Origin: DATJWY01 sp035500775
Lineage (GTDB): Bacteria > Pseudomonadota > Alphaproteobacteria > Acetobacterales > Acetobacteraceae
Assembly (NCBI GenBank): GCA_035500775.1
Contig: DATJWY010000029.1
Span: 1-10,247 of the forward strand
Direction of reading: 5' to 3'
Length of the DNA stretch: 10,247 nucleotides
How positions within the stretch are numbered: position 1 is the stretch's first letter; every line of letters begins with the position of its first letter. This document shows, piece after piece, positions 1-7,539 of this stretch. The notes beneath the pieces are model-generated. The model was not told the DNA's origin and ran no database searches. It worked only from the letters and a program-made list of their open reading frames with translations. The position numbers and the translations under genes are program-made.

Positions 1-65
1 GGGCGCACCGGCGGCACGCGGTGACGCGTACCGCCTTGTGTCCCGTCAGGGAGGTTCGCGTTCGC

Positions 66-692
66 ATGCGTAAGACGTTGCTGATGGCTGCGCTCGCCGC
101 CATGGCCGCCGCGCCGCCGGCGCTCGCGCAGAGCGAGGGCATGCCCATCCCGCCCGACCAGGGCGGCATGGCCAGGCCCGAGAGCACCACGCCCCCGAGC
201 ACGGGGAGCATGCCCGCGGGCACGCAACCGGGTGCGCCCGGCGGCATGAGCCAACCCAGGCACCATTATCATAAGCGCGGCACCGGGGGCACGGAGACAG
301 GCGGCCCCGCCATGCTCGCGCCGCGCCTGCCGGCGCCGCACGTCGGCACGCACGCCACCCCCGAGGAATATCTGCGCGCCGCCCAGAGCGCCCTCGCCCG
401 CCACCACACCGGCGAGGCGCAACAGGCGCTGGAAATGGCCGAGACCCGCCTGCTCAGCCGCAGCACCCCGGTGGACGCCGCCCGCCAGCCGGACCAGGAC
501 CAGGCCGTGCAACAGGTGGGGCAGGCGCGGCAGGCGCTCGGGCAAGGCGATTTGAAGAGCGCCCGCGCCGCCATCGAGAGCGCGCTCAACACCCTCGCCG
601 GCCCTGGCGCCAGCCCAGGCACCGGCGGCCCGGGGGCCGCCGACCCCGATCACGGGGCCGGCGACACGGGGATGAGCGGCGGCAGAACATGA
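66..692 (+). CDS. Small exported protein with C-terminal helical domain, function unknown
   Basis: This reads as a 208-residue secreted or periplasmic protein of unknown function. Residues 1-21 are a classic Sec signal peptide: a basic MRKT start, an Ala/Leu/Met core and a cleavage site of ALA|Q type. Residues 22-95 are low-complexity, rich in Gly, Pro, Thr and Met, with a His-rich patch (RHHYHK). From about residue 98 comes an Ala/Gln/Glu-rich region predicted to be helical, with EEYLRAAQ (100-107), AQQALEMAETRLL (118-130) and a later QARQALGQGDLKSA segment. The tail is Gly/Pro-rich. I chose ATG 66 over the in-frame ATG 21 because the signal peptide begins there and AGGGAGG lies at 48-54, a somewhat long 11 bases upstream. 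The signal peptide and helical domain recur in the next gene, so the two are paralogues. No catalytic motif is visible. Conserved hypothetical proteins of this layout occur in Acetobacteraceae as far as I recall; I could not search. Confidence 0.8.
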   Translation: MRKTLLMAALAAMAAAPPALAQSEGMPIPPDQGGMARPESTTPPSTGSMPAGTQPGAPGGMSQPRHHYHKRGTGGTETGGPAMLAPRLPAPHVGTHATPEEYLRAAQSALARHHTGEAQQALEMAETRLLSRSTPVDAARQPDQDQAVQQVGQARQALGQGDLKSARAAIESALNTLAGPGASPGTGGPGAADPDHGAGDTGMSGGRT

Positions 693-964
693 GCCATGGC
701 GGCGTGAGCCGCGAGGGCACGGACAGCGGCGGCACGGACAGCGGTTACGGCGCCCCGAGCCAGTCATCCGCGCCCCGGCCGGACGCGGCCACCAAAGAGA
801 CGATACGGCCGCCCTCCCCCGTAAACCCGGGCGATCGTCCGCCGCGGGCGGTGCGGCGCCCGCGAAACAGGGAGGCCGGGCTGCCGGACTCACGTGATAT
901 TGGCCCGCGCGGCCACGGCGGAATCATTTTTGCCCTCGATTTACGCAACGCCCCCACTAATTAG
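689..964 (+). CDS. Doubtful small ORF overlapping the preceding stop codon
   Basis: A 91-codon ORF whose ATG overlaps the TGA of the upstream gene (ATGA, four bases). Such overlaps can indicate translational coupling, which is the only positive argument. The product is Gly/Ser/Pro/Arg-rich with no recognisable domain, signal peptide or membrane segment. A 15-base tandem duplication (716-730 and 731-745, one mismatch) encodes GTDSG twice. The first third uses GC-ending codons typical of the window. The later part contains ATA, GTA, CGA, AGG and TTA, which real genes here avoid, so at least that part is probably non-coding. There is no good Shine-Dalgarno site before the ATG. It may be a decayed extension of the upstream gene or chance. 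Confidence 0.2.
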   Translation: MSHGGVSREGTDSGGTDSGYGAPSQSSAPRPDAATKETIRPPSPVNPGDRPPRAVRRPRNREAGLPDSRDIGPRGHGGIIFALDLRNAPTN

Positions 965-1091
965 GCAGATGGAGCCAACGGAAAGTGCCGGCGCAGCCGT
1001 CATTCCTCCGTACGCGCACGCCTCTCCCTGGCTCCGGCCCCATCATCGAACCGTACGCACAGCCGCACGGGGATGTTCGTCTGTGGGACAG

Positions 1092-1096
1092 AGGAG
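1092..1096 (+). promoter_or_regulatory. Ribosome binding site fixing the start at 1104
   Basis: AGGAG, within GAGGAGAAG, sits seven bases before ATG 1104. That ATG also begins the signal peptide MRKTLLM, the same motif that starts the upstream paralogue. This rules out the much longer reading of the same frame from 894. Confidence 0.75.
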
Positions 1097-1103
1097 AAGT
1101 TTC

Positions 1104-1436
1104 ATGCGCAAGACGCTGCTCATGTCGGCCGCGCTGGCCGCCATGGTCGTTGCCGCCCCGGCCTCCGCCCAGAGCGGCACCCCATCCGGCACCGCTCCGA
1201 CAACCGAGGCCGGCGGCGTCGGCGGCGCTCCGGCCAAGCCGATGAAGAAGCGCAACACCGTCGCCGAGAACGACACCGTCGCCGGTGGCATCGGCGGCGC
1301 CCCCGCCAAGCCGGCGAAGAAGCGCGGCACCGTCGCCGAGAATGACACCGTCGCCGGCGGCATCGGCGGCGCTCCCGCCAAGCCGGCGAAGAAGCACGAC
1401 ACCGTCGCCTCGGCCTCCGACAACGCCGAGCACTAA
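1104..1436 (+). CDS. Exported Lys/Gly-rich tandem-repeat protein, probably truncated by an in-frame stop
   Basis: The translated part is 110 residues with no known function. Residues 1-22 are a Sec signal peptide (MRKTLLMSAALAAM core, cleavage near ASA|QS) almost identical to that of the gene at 66-692. After a short Thr/Ser/Gly/Pro linker come three back-to-back 24-residue repeats at residues 36-59, 60-83 and 84-107, with the pattern AGG(V/I)GGAPAKP(M/A)KK and a variable end (TVAENDTV in the first two). The repeats are basic and likely disordered, giving a cationic exported polypeptide. The frame ends at TAA 1434-1436, but the same frame downstream encodes the helical domain seen in the paralogue (separate entry). 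The protein therefore probably once extended further, as signal peptide, repeats and helical domain. It may still be made in short form because its ribosome site and repeats look intact. Function is unknown. Confidence 0.65.
   Translation: MRKTLLMSAALAAMVVAAPASAQSGTPSGTAPTTEAGGVGGAPAKPMKKRNTVAENDTVAGGIGGAPAKPAKKRGTVAENDTVAGGIGGAPAKPAKKHDTVASASDNAEH
1209..1424 (+). repeat. Three in-frame 72-bp coding tandem repeats
   Basis: Units are 1209-1280, 1281-1352 and 1353-1424, each exactly 24 codons, so copy-number change would keep the frame. The first ~40 bases of units 2 and 3 differ only at a few synonymous positions, which points to recent duplication. The last unit diverges at its end (TVASASDN instead of TVAENDTV). 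All units carry a GGAPAKP-type core followed by KK. Confidence 0.9.
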
Positions 1437-1646
1437 CCGCACGTCGCCCAGGGCGCGCTGCGCCAGCACCGCAACCATGCGGCGCAGCAGGCCCTGGAAA
1501 TGGCGGAGACGCGGCTGCTCGAAGGATCGGCGGCAGCCGGACAATCGCCGCAGGGCACGGCGGCGCAGGATGTCGCCGATGCGCGGCAGGGACTTCAGCA
1601 ATGGCTGGTCTCGCCACCGCCAGCACGGCGACCGACGGCGCCCTGA
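1437..1646 (+). pseudogene. In-frame remnant of helical domain behind the ochre stop
   Basis: Reading on in the frame of the gene at 1104, past TAA 1434-1436, gives 69 codons to TGA 1644-1646. The stretch VAQGALRQHRNHAAQQALEM (1443-1502), then AETRLL, matches the paralogue at 66-692 (AAQSALARHHTGEAQQALEM, then AETRLL); the ten residues AQQALEMAET are identical. On that alignment the TAA falls exactly on Tyr102 of the paralogue (TAT 369-371), which one base change could create. A later DARQGLQQ matches QARQALGQ. After about 1600 the similarity fades in this frame, and the frame starting at 1601 (GLATASTATDGALS) resembles the paralogue's GDLKSARAAIESAL somewhat better, so a second frameshift near 1598-1606 is possible but weak. 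There is no start codon with a ribosome site, so independent translation is unlikely. Confidence 0.65.
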
Positions 1647-1680
1647 GCCGCACCGCAGCGGCCCGGCCCCCGCGCCCTGA

Positions 1681-1913
1681 ACGCCTGAGCGGGGGCCCGG
1701 CCGGACCCTGGAAAGCCATGGGGAGGGAGAGGCCTTCCCACGGGCAAAGCGGACCACCTGCCTTTTTTTCTCGATTCACGCCGCTCTCTTGACTATGTGT
1801 GCGGCGCAACCAGCCGAGCGGCCACGGGGCGGCCCGGGGGATGGCGTATGTCCGCCCCCCTGCCCCGCCAGGGCTCCGGCCCAACCGCGCGCGCTCAGCC
1901 CGCCAGGGATCAA
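1681..1913 (+). other. Intergenic leader region of typA
   Basis: This gap separates the decayed exported-protein gene from typA. It has a weak 7-bp imperfect stem (GGGGAGG pairing with CCTTCCC, around 1720-1740) and a T7 run at 1763-1769, too far from the stem for a standard intrinsic terminator. A TTGACT hexamer at 1789-1794 resembles a -35 box, but no matching -10 box follows at 16-18 bases. AGGGA at 1905-1909 is the probable typA ribosome site. I see no gene here. Confidence 0.5.
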
Positions 1914-3746
<1,833 letters not shown>

Positions 3747-3760
3747 GGAAGACCAAGGGA

Positions 3761-3811
3761 AGGTCGGGGCTCTGCCCCGAACCCCGCCGGGGCCGTAAGG
3801 CCCCGGCCCCC
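3761..3811 (-). repeat. Two-hairpin GC-rich intergenic repeat, unit 1
   Basis: Two perfect hairpins lie 18 bases after the typA stop: TCGGGGC/GCCCCGA with loop TCT (3764-3780), and CCGGGGCC/GGCCCCGG with loop GTAA (3787-3806), joined by ACCCCG. Read on the minus strand this has the shared architecture hairpin 1, C/TGGGG linker, hairpin 2 seen in all five units of this window. It may help stop typA transcription or protect the mRNA 3' end, but no T-tract follows. Confidence 0.8.
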
Positions 3812-3818
3812 ATTACTT

Positions 3819-3888
3819 CATTCCTTGTAAAAACATATCGGGGGTCTGGGGCCTCAAGGCCCCAGTGGGGTTTGGGGCGAAGCCCCAA
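3819..3888 (+). repeat. Two-hairpin GC-rich intergenic repeat, unit 2, with AT-rich leader
   Basis: An AT-rich leader (CATTCCTTGTAAAAACATAT, 3819-3838) precedes GGGGGT. Then come hairpin 1 CTGGGGCC/GGCCCCAG, loop TCAA (3846-3865), linker TGGGG, and hairpin 2 TTGGGGC/GCCCCAA, loop GAA (3872-3888). It is oriented opposite to unit 1, making an inverted pair. The leader and hairpin 1 recur at 7311-7352, and a 25-base core (3846-3870) recurs exactly, inverted, at 10223-10247. Confidence 0.85.
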
Positions 3889-4068
3889 GTCTCTGCGCTT
3901 CAATCTCTAGCAATCACGCTCCCGACACTACGAGACTGTTGCCCATAGCCGTCTGAAACACCGGCTCCGGCTTGATCTCTCGCGCGGCTACGCCACCTCT
4001 CGTTACGTCCCTCGCGTCGGCCCGGAGCGCCAACGCCCGGCCGCTTCATCCGGACACGGAGGCGCCGC
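3889..4068 (+). other. Upstream region of the debranching-enzyme gene
   Basis: The typA-to-glycosidase gap is 322 bases in all. Its first part is the repeat pair and this is the remainder. I find no gene and no convincing -35/-10 pair. GGAGG at 4058-4062 lies six bases before ATG 4069 and is a good ribosome site for the next gene. Confidence 0.5.
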
Positions 4069-6255
4069 ATGACAGCGGACGGTTTGCTCACGCACGCCTG
4101 CTCCCCCGACCCGTTCGCGGTCGCCACCACCATTTCCCTGCAGGAACGCCGCTTCCGCACCCTCAAGGCCGGCGACACGTTCGGCGTGTTCGACCGCAGC
4201 GGCGATATCCTGCCCGGCCCGGGCTCCACCGAGGGGCTGTATCACCGGGACACGCGCTATCTCTCCCGCTTCGGGCTGCTGCTGCAGGGCACGCGGCCGA
4301 TCCTGCTCAGTTCCGCCCTCCGCGACGATAACGGCGCGCTGACCTGCGACCTGACCAACCCGGACATCCAGCGGGATGGACGGCTGGTCCTGGAGCACGA
4401 CCTGATCCATATCCGCCGCTCCCGCTTCCTCTGGCACGGCATCTGCCACGAGCGCATCGCGGTCCATAATTTCTCCGTCGATCCGCAAACCCTGCGGCTG
4501 GAAATCAGCTTCGACGCCGATTTCGCCGATCTGTTCGAGGTGCGCGGCACACCGCGCGCCCGGCACGGAAGGCGGGAGGAACCGGAGATCGGCACGCATA
4601 CGGTCATCCGCGCCTATACCGGACTCGATTCCCGCCGGCGCAGCACAAGGCTGCGCTTCGACCCGGCGCCCACGCATCTGGAATGCTGGCGGGCGGTCTT
4701 TGACATCGCGCTGGCACCGCACGCCCATGCGGTGATGTTCATCGAGGTGGGATGCGACACGCCCCTGCCCCTCCGGCCGCCACGGGAGACGTTCCTCGTC
4801 TCGATGGTCGAGGCAAGGCGCTGGATGCGCGCCCATTCCGCCCAGGCCGCCGCCATCGTCACCTCCAACACGGGGTTCAACGAGGCGATCCAGCGCTCGA
4901 TCTGCGACATCTACACCCTCGTCACCGACAAGCCGACCGGGCTCTACCCCTATGCCGGCGTACCCTGGTACAGCACCGTCTTCGGCCGCGACGCGATCAT
5001 CACGGGGTTGCAGACGCTCTGGCTCGATCCCGCGATCAGCCACGGCGTGCTGGCTTATCTCGCCCGCCATCAGGCGACCGAACTGGATGCCGCGGCGGAT
5101 GCGGAGCCGGGCAAGATCCTGCACGAGGTGCGGCACGGGGAGATGGCCGAACTCGGCGAGGTGCCGTTCCGCCATTATTACGGCAGCGTCGATTCCACCC
5201 CGCTCTTCCTCATGCTGGCCGGCGCCTATCTCGAGCGCACGGCGAATGTGGCGACCGTGGCCAAGCTCTGGCCGCATCTGGAGGCGGCGCTCGACTGGAT
5301 CGAGCTGTACGGCGACCGGGATGGCGACGGCTTCGTCGAATATCACCGCCAGACCGGCGAGGGCCTCGTCAACCAGGGCTGGAAGGATAGCTGGGACTCG
5401 GTGTTCCACGCCGATGGCAGCCTGGCCACCGGGCCGATCGCCCTCTGCGAGGTGCAAGGCTACGTCTATGCCGCGCGCCGGGCCATGGCGGCGATCGCCC
5501 GGCGGCTCGGCAAGAACGCGGTGGCGCATGCGCAGGAGGAGAAGGCCGCGGCGCTGCGCCGGGCGGTGGAAACCACGTTCTGGAGCGAGGAACTGGGCAC
5601 CTACGCCCTCGCGCTGGACGGCGCGAAGCGGCCCTGCCTGGTCCGCGCCTCCAATGCCGGGCACCTGCTGCTCTGCGGCCTCGCCTCCCCCGCCCGCGCC
5701 GCGCGCGTCGCCGAGGGACTGCTCTCCTCCGCCTTCTTCACCGGCTGGGGCATTCGCACCGTCGCGACCACCGAGGCGCGCTTCAACCCGATGGCCTATC
5801 ATAACGGCTCCGTCTGGCCGCATGACAACGCCCTGATCGCGCTCGGCCTGTCGCGCTACGGCCATAAAGAGAAGGCGACCCGCGTGCTGGACGGGCTGTT
5901 CGAGGCGGCGCTCTACTCCGACCAGCGCCGCCTGTCGGAACTGTTCTGCGGCTTCCCGCGCCGGCGCGGCCAGGGCGGGCCAACCGCCTACCCGGTGGCC
6001 TGCTCCCCCCAGGCCTGGGCAGCCGCCGCCCTGCCGGCGATGATGCAGGCCTGCCTCGGCATCAGCTTCGACATCGAGAACCGCACGGTGGAGTTCGACC
6101 GCCCGCGCCTGCCGGCCTCATTGCAGGAAGTCACCCTGCACAACCTCGCCATCGACGACGCGCGAGTCAGCGTGGTGCTCCGGCGGACAGAGGCGGAAGT
6201 GGCGCTGAACGTGCTGCGCCGGCAGGGGGATATTCAGGTCCTGTTGCGGAGCTGA
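4069..6255 (+). CDS. Amylo-alpha-1,6-glucosidase-like glycogen debranching family protein
   Basis: The 728-residue product has the two-part layout of bacterial amylo-alpha-1,6-glucosidase family proteins. Residues about 25-230 are a beta-rich N-terminal domain (glycogen debranching N-terminal, GDE_N_bis type) with the signature GLYHRDTRYLSRF (56-68). Residues about 280-700 are an (alpha/alpha)6-barrel glycosidase domain (GDE_C type). Family-typical motifs in the barrel are VPWYSTVFGRDAIITG (298-313), GWKDSWDS (437-444), YHNGSVWPHDN (577-587) and SELFCGF (623-629). By analogy with related inverting barrels, an Asp near 440 and Glu624 are candidate acid/base residues; this is inference. Members are thought to remove alpha-1,6-linked glucose stubs from glycogen or limit dextrins, but substrates of the GDE_N_bis subfamily are poorly tested and another alpha-glucoside is possible. 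There is no signal peptide, so it is probably cytosolic. GGAGG six bases upstream supports ATG 4069. No glycogen synthesis gene is adjacent in the window. Confidence 0.88.
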   Translation: MTADGLLTHACSPDPFAVATTISLQERRFRTLKAGDTFGVFDRSGDILPGPGSTEGLYHRDTRYLSRFGLLLQGTRPILLSSALRDDNGALTCDLTNPDIQRDGRLVLEHDLIHIRRSRFLWHGICHERIAVHNFSVDPQTLRLEISFDADFADLFEVRGTPRARHGRREEPEIGTHTVIRAYTGLDSRRRSTRLRFDPAPTHLECWRAVFDIALAPHAHAVMFIEVGCDTPLPLRPPRETFLVSMVEARRWMRAHSAQAAAIVTSNTGFNEAIQRSICDIYTLVTDKPTGLYPYAGVPWYSTVFGRDAIITGLQTLWLDPAISHGVLAYLARHQATELDAAADAEPGKILHEVRHGEMAELGEVPFRHYYGSVDSTPLFLMLAGAYLERTANVATVAKLWPHLEAALDWIELYGDRDGDGFVEYHRQTGEGLVNQGWKDSWDSVFHADGSLATGPIALCEVQGYVYAARRAMAAIARRLGKNAVAHAQEEKAAALRRAVETTFWSEELGTYALALDGAKRPCLVRASNAGHLLLCGLASPARAARVAEGLLSSAFFTGWGIRTVATTEARFNPMAYHNGSVWPHDNALIALGLSRYGHKEKATRVLDGLFEAALYSDQRRLSELFCGFPRRRGQGGPTAYPVACSPQAWAAAALPAMMQACLGISFDIENRTVEFDRPRLPASLQEVTLHNLAIDDARVSVVLRRTEAEVALNVLRRQGDIQVLLRS

Positions 6256-6284
6256 AACAAAGGCCAGGGGCTCCGCCCCTGGCC
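6255..6284 (-). terminator. Probable intrinsic terminator for the methyltransferase gene
   Basis: On the minus strand, a perfect 10-bp stem (GGCCAGGGGC/GCCCCTGGCC, 3-base loop, 6262-6284) is followed at once by TTTGTTT (6261-6255). This fits a rho-independent terminator about 70 bases after the methyltransferase stop. The U-tract touches the last base of the opposing gene's stop codon. It is also hairpin 2 of the repeat unit at 6261-6307. Confidence 0.6.
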
Positions 6285-6307
6285 CCCGCCAAAGGCGCAG
6301 CCTTTGG
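6261..6307 (-). repeat. Two-hairpin GC-rich intergenic repeat, unit 3
   Basis: Read on the minus strand: hairpin 1 CCAAAGGC/GCCTTTGG with a 3-base loop (6307-6289), linker CGGGG, then hairpin 2 GGCCAGGGGC/GCCCCTGGCC (6284-6262). Hairpin 1 has A/T pairs where other units have G/C, with pairing fully kept. It fills the gap between two convergent genes. Confidence 0.75.
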
Positions 6308-6319
6308 AATCCATTTTTT
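6289..6319 (+). terminator. Possible intrinsic terminator for the debranching-enzyme gene
   Basis: On the plus strand the 8-bp stem CCAAAGGC/GCCTTTGG (6289-6307, loop GCA) is followed after six bases by T6 at 6314-6319. The spacing is loose for a standard terminator. With the stem at 6262-6284 it forms a two-way termination site between the convergent genes. Confidence 0.45.
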
Positions 6320-6353
6320 GGCTACGTTCACGATTTTTGGGCGGGCGGTTTGC

Positions 6354-7118
6354 CTATGCGGCTCGCGTCGCGATTGCCGCCGTGTCGAGATCGAAGCTGC
6401 CATCCGCCGCGATCGCGAAATGGTCCCGCACGATGGCGGGCGCCCCGGCCTGCAGGGAGCGGATCACGCCGGCATGCTCCGGGGATGTGCGGGTGCGGGC
6501 GATCCAGACGGGGAACTCCATCCGCAGCTTGCGGGCGGTGATGCCCGTGATGGCGAATTCCGCGCGCGACAGGGCGGCGACCCATTCCGCGATGCTGTAG
6601 TTCCGCACATGCGACGCATCCCGCAACACCTCGACCGCTTGCAGGTGGGTGTCCAAAACCCGGTTGGCGGGGGCGACCACGTCGATGAACACGGCCCGGC
6701 CGGCAGGCTTCAGCACACGCCGCGCCTCGCGCAGGCCCGCCTCCATGTTCTGCCAGTGATGGGTCGTGAAGCGGCACAGGACGACATCGAAGCCCGCATC
6801 CTCGAAGGGCAGCCGCTCGGCGGCGGCCTGCCGCACGGTGATGTTGGACAGACCACGCTCAGCCGCTGTTCTGGCCACGGCGTCCAGCATGCTGGGCGTC
6901 ACGTCGCAGGCGACGACCTCCGCGACATGGGGCGCCGCGCGGTAGCTGACGTGGCCGCCGCCGCATCCCAGGTCCAGCACCCGGGCCGCCTTGGCATCCC
7001 GCAGTTCAGCCTCGATCTGGTCCAGGTCGTCGCCCGTGCTGTGATTGATGCTGGTGACGTAATCCTGCGCGCGCGGCGCGTACTGCCCGGCGACGAAAGC
7101 GTGCTGAGACGTACTCAT
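6354..7118 (-). CDS. Class I SAM-dependent methyltransferase (UbiE/YcgJ-like)
   Basis: The 254-residue product has a complete Rossmann-type methyltransferase core. Motif I VLDLGCGGG (47-55) binds SAM, Asp72 in VVACDVTPSML (68-78) is the usual acidic residue for the ribose hydroxyls, QAAAERLPFED (97-107) is the motif II region, FDVVLCRFTTHH (110-121) contains motif IV, and REARRVLKPAGRAVF (130-144) is the typical post-motif helix-strand. The N-terminal stretch with YVTSINHSTGDDLDQIE is usual for the YcgJ-like branch. Such enzymes methylate small molecules; the substrate cannot be read from the sequence, and no quinone or other pathway gene is nearby. AGGAG (plus-strand 7127-7131) lies eight bases before the ATG. 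A 48-codon ORF ends 12 bases upstream on the same strand, so the two are probably co-transcribed. Transcription likely ends at the hairpin at 6284-6255. Confidence 0.92.
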   Translation of the reverse strand: MSTSQHAFVAGQYAPRAQDYVTSINHSTGDDLDQIEAELRDAKAARVLDLGCGGGHVSYRAAPHVAEVVACDVTPSMLDAVARTAAERGLSNITVRQAAAERLPFEDAGFDVVLCRFTTHHWQNMEAGLREARRVLKPAGRAVFIDVVAPANRVLDTHLQAVEVLRDASHVRNYSIAEWVAALSRAEFAITGITARKLRMEFPVWIARTRTSPEHAGVIRSLQAGAPAIVRDHFAIAADGSFDLDTAAIATRAA

Positions 7119-7130
7119 GATTGGCTCTCC

Positions 7131-7277
7131 TCAGCGACCTGTCCCGGCCACAGGATCGTCATCCTGCTCCCTCCGCCGGACTTCCTCGCCGCGTTCCGTG
7201 CGCTCCCATGCGGAGCGAAAGGCGGCCAGGTCATCCTTGAGGCTGCCGCCTACGATCACCTTTACCTGTTCAACCAT
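7131..7277 (-). CDS. Short ORF resembling the N-terminus of a small HTH regulator, probably truncated
   Basis: A 48-codon ORF begins at ATG 7277 with a strong ribosome site (GAGGAAGG, plus-strand 7284-7291, six bases upstream), which marks it as translated. The sequence KVIVGGSLKDDLAAF (6-20) then AWERTERGEEV (23-33) resembles, from memory, the N-terminal part of the small HVO_A0114-type winged-helix putative regulators (SLEDD..AF..AW.RAERGE). In that family a FESWEAL segment and a helix-turn-helix should follow, giving about 100-120 residues. Here those are missing and the chain ends in a polar tail (QDDDPVAGTGR) just before the methyltransferase. It is therefore probably a deletion remnant that still provides the leader of the methyltransferase transcript, or a tiny protein in its own right. 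An in-frame ATG 12 codons upstream (7313) lacks a comparable ribosome site. Without its DNA-binding half it should not act as a repressor. Confidence 0.5.
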   Translation of the reverse strand: MVEQVKVIVGGSLKDDLAAFRSAWERTERGEEVRRREQDDDPVAGTGR

Positions 7278-7283
7278 ATCTTG

Positions 7284-7291
7284 CCTTCCTC
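7284..7291 (-). promoter_or_regulatory. Ribosome binding site of the 48-codon ORF
   Basis: On the minus strand GAGGAAGG stands six bases before ATG 7277. It is one of the best Shine-Dalgarno matches in the window and decides both the start and the view that this short ORF is, or recently was, translated. Confidence 0.6.
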
Positions 7292-7310
7292 GGCCCGCGG
7301 AGCCTCTACC

Positions 7311-7378
7311 CATTCCTTAAAATATTGGGGGTCTGGGGACTCCAGGCCCCAGCGGGGTCCAGGGGCAGCGCCCCTGGC
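7311..7378 (+). repeat. Two-hairpin GC-rich intergenic repeat, unit 4, with AT-rich leader
   Basis: The leader CATTCCTTAAAATATT (7311-7326) closely matches the leader at 3819-3838. It is followed by GGGGGT, hairpin 1 CTGGGG/CCCCAG with an 8-base loop (7333-7352), linker CGGGG, and hairpin 2 CCAGGGGC/GCCCCTGG with loop AGC (7359-7377). Unlike the other units it lies between divergent genes, where it would be part of the 5' region of the minus-strand operon rather than a 3' end. Confidence 0.85.
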
Positions 7379-7539
7379 CTTCCCTTTCCCCCGCACCAAC
7401 ATTGATCGTGCTATTAAGGACGCATAGCGCCCTCCCCGTTTGCACGCGGGGCGTTATCGGTTGAGATGCGACCCTCCGCACCACTGGCGCCCCGACCGGA
7501 TGCCCGGCGCCCCCGCGATCAGAAAGGGCGAACACTCCG
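7379..7539 (+). other. Upstream region of pepN
   Basis: About 160 bases between the repeat and pepN. TTGATC (7402-7407) and TAGCGC (7425-7430) are 17 bases apart, but the -10 match is poor, so no promoter is called. AAAGGG (7523-7528) is a weak, distant ribosome site for ATG 7540. No gene is seen. Confidence 0.4.

Noticed and set aside
1209..1424. CRISPR-like array
   Set aside because: The 72-bp units are contiguous, with no spacers, and are in-frame coding repeats.
1763..1794. T7 run and TTGACT box upstream of typA as terminator or promoter
   Set aside because: No strong stem directly precedes the T-run, and no -10 hexamer lies at 16-18 bases from TTGACT.
957..1884. Minus-strand ORFs across the exported repeat-protein gene
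   Set aside because: Pro/Arg-rich translations without ribosome sites. The plus-strand frame has a signal peptide, ribosome site and paralogue.
1797..1913. Extended typA start at ATG 1797
   Set aside because: It would add 39 low-complexity residues absent from the family. ATG 1914 has a ribosome site and matches the canonical N-terminus.
4003..5865. Long minus-strand ORF (620 codons) opposite the debranching-enzyme gene
   Set aside because: Same artefact of GC-rich coding sequence. All recognisable family motifs are on the plus strand.
7402..7430. TTGATC with TAGCGC at 17-base spacing as a pepN promoter
   Set aside because: Only two of six -10 bases match the consensus, so it is not distinguishable from chance.
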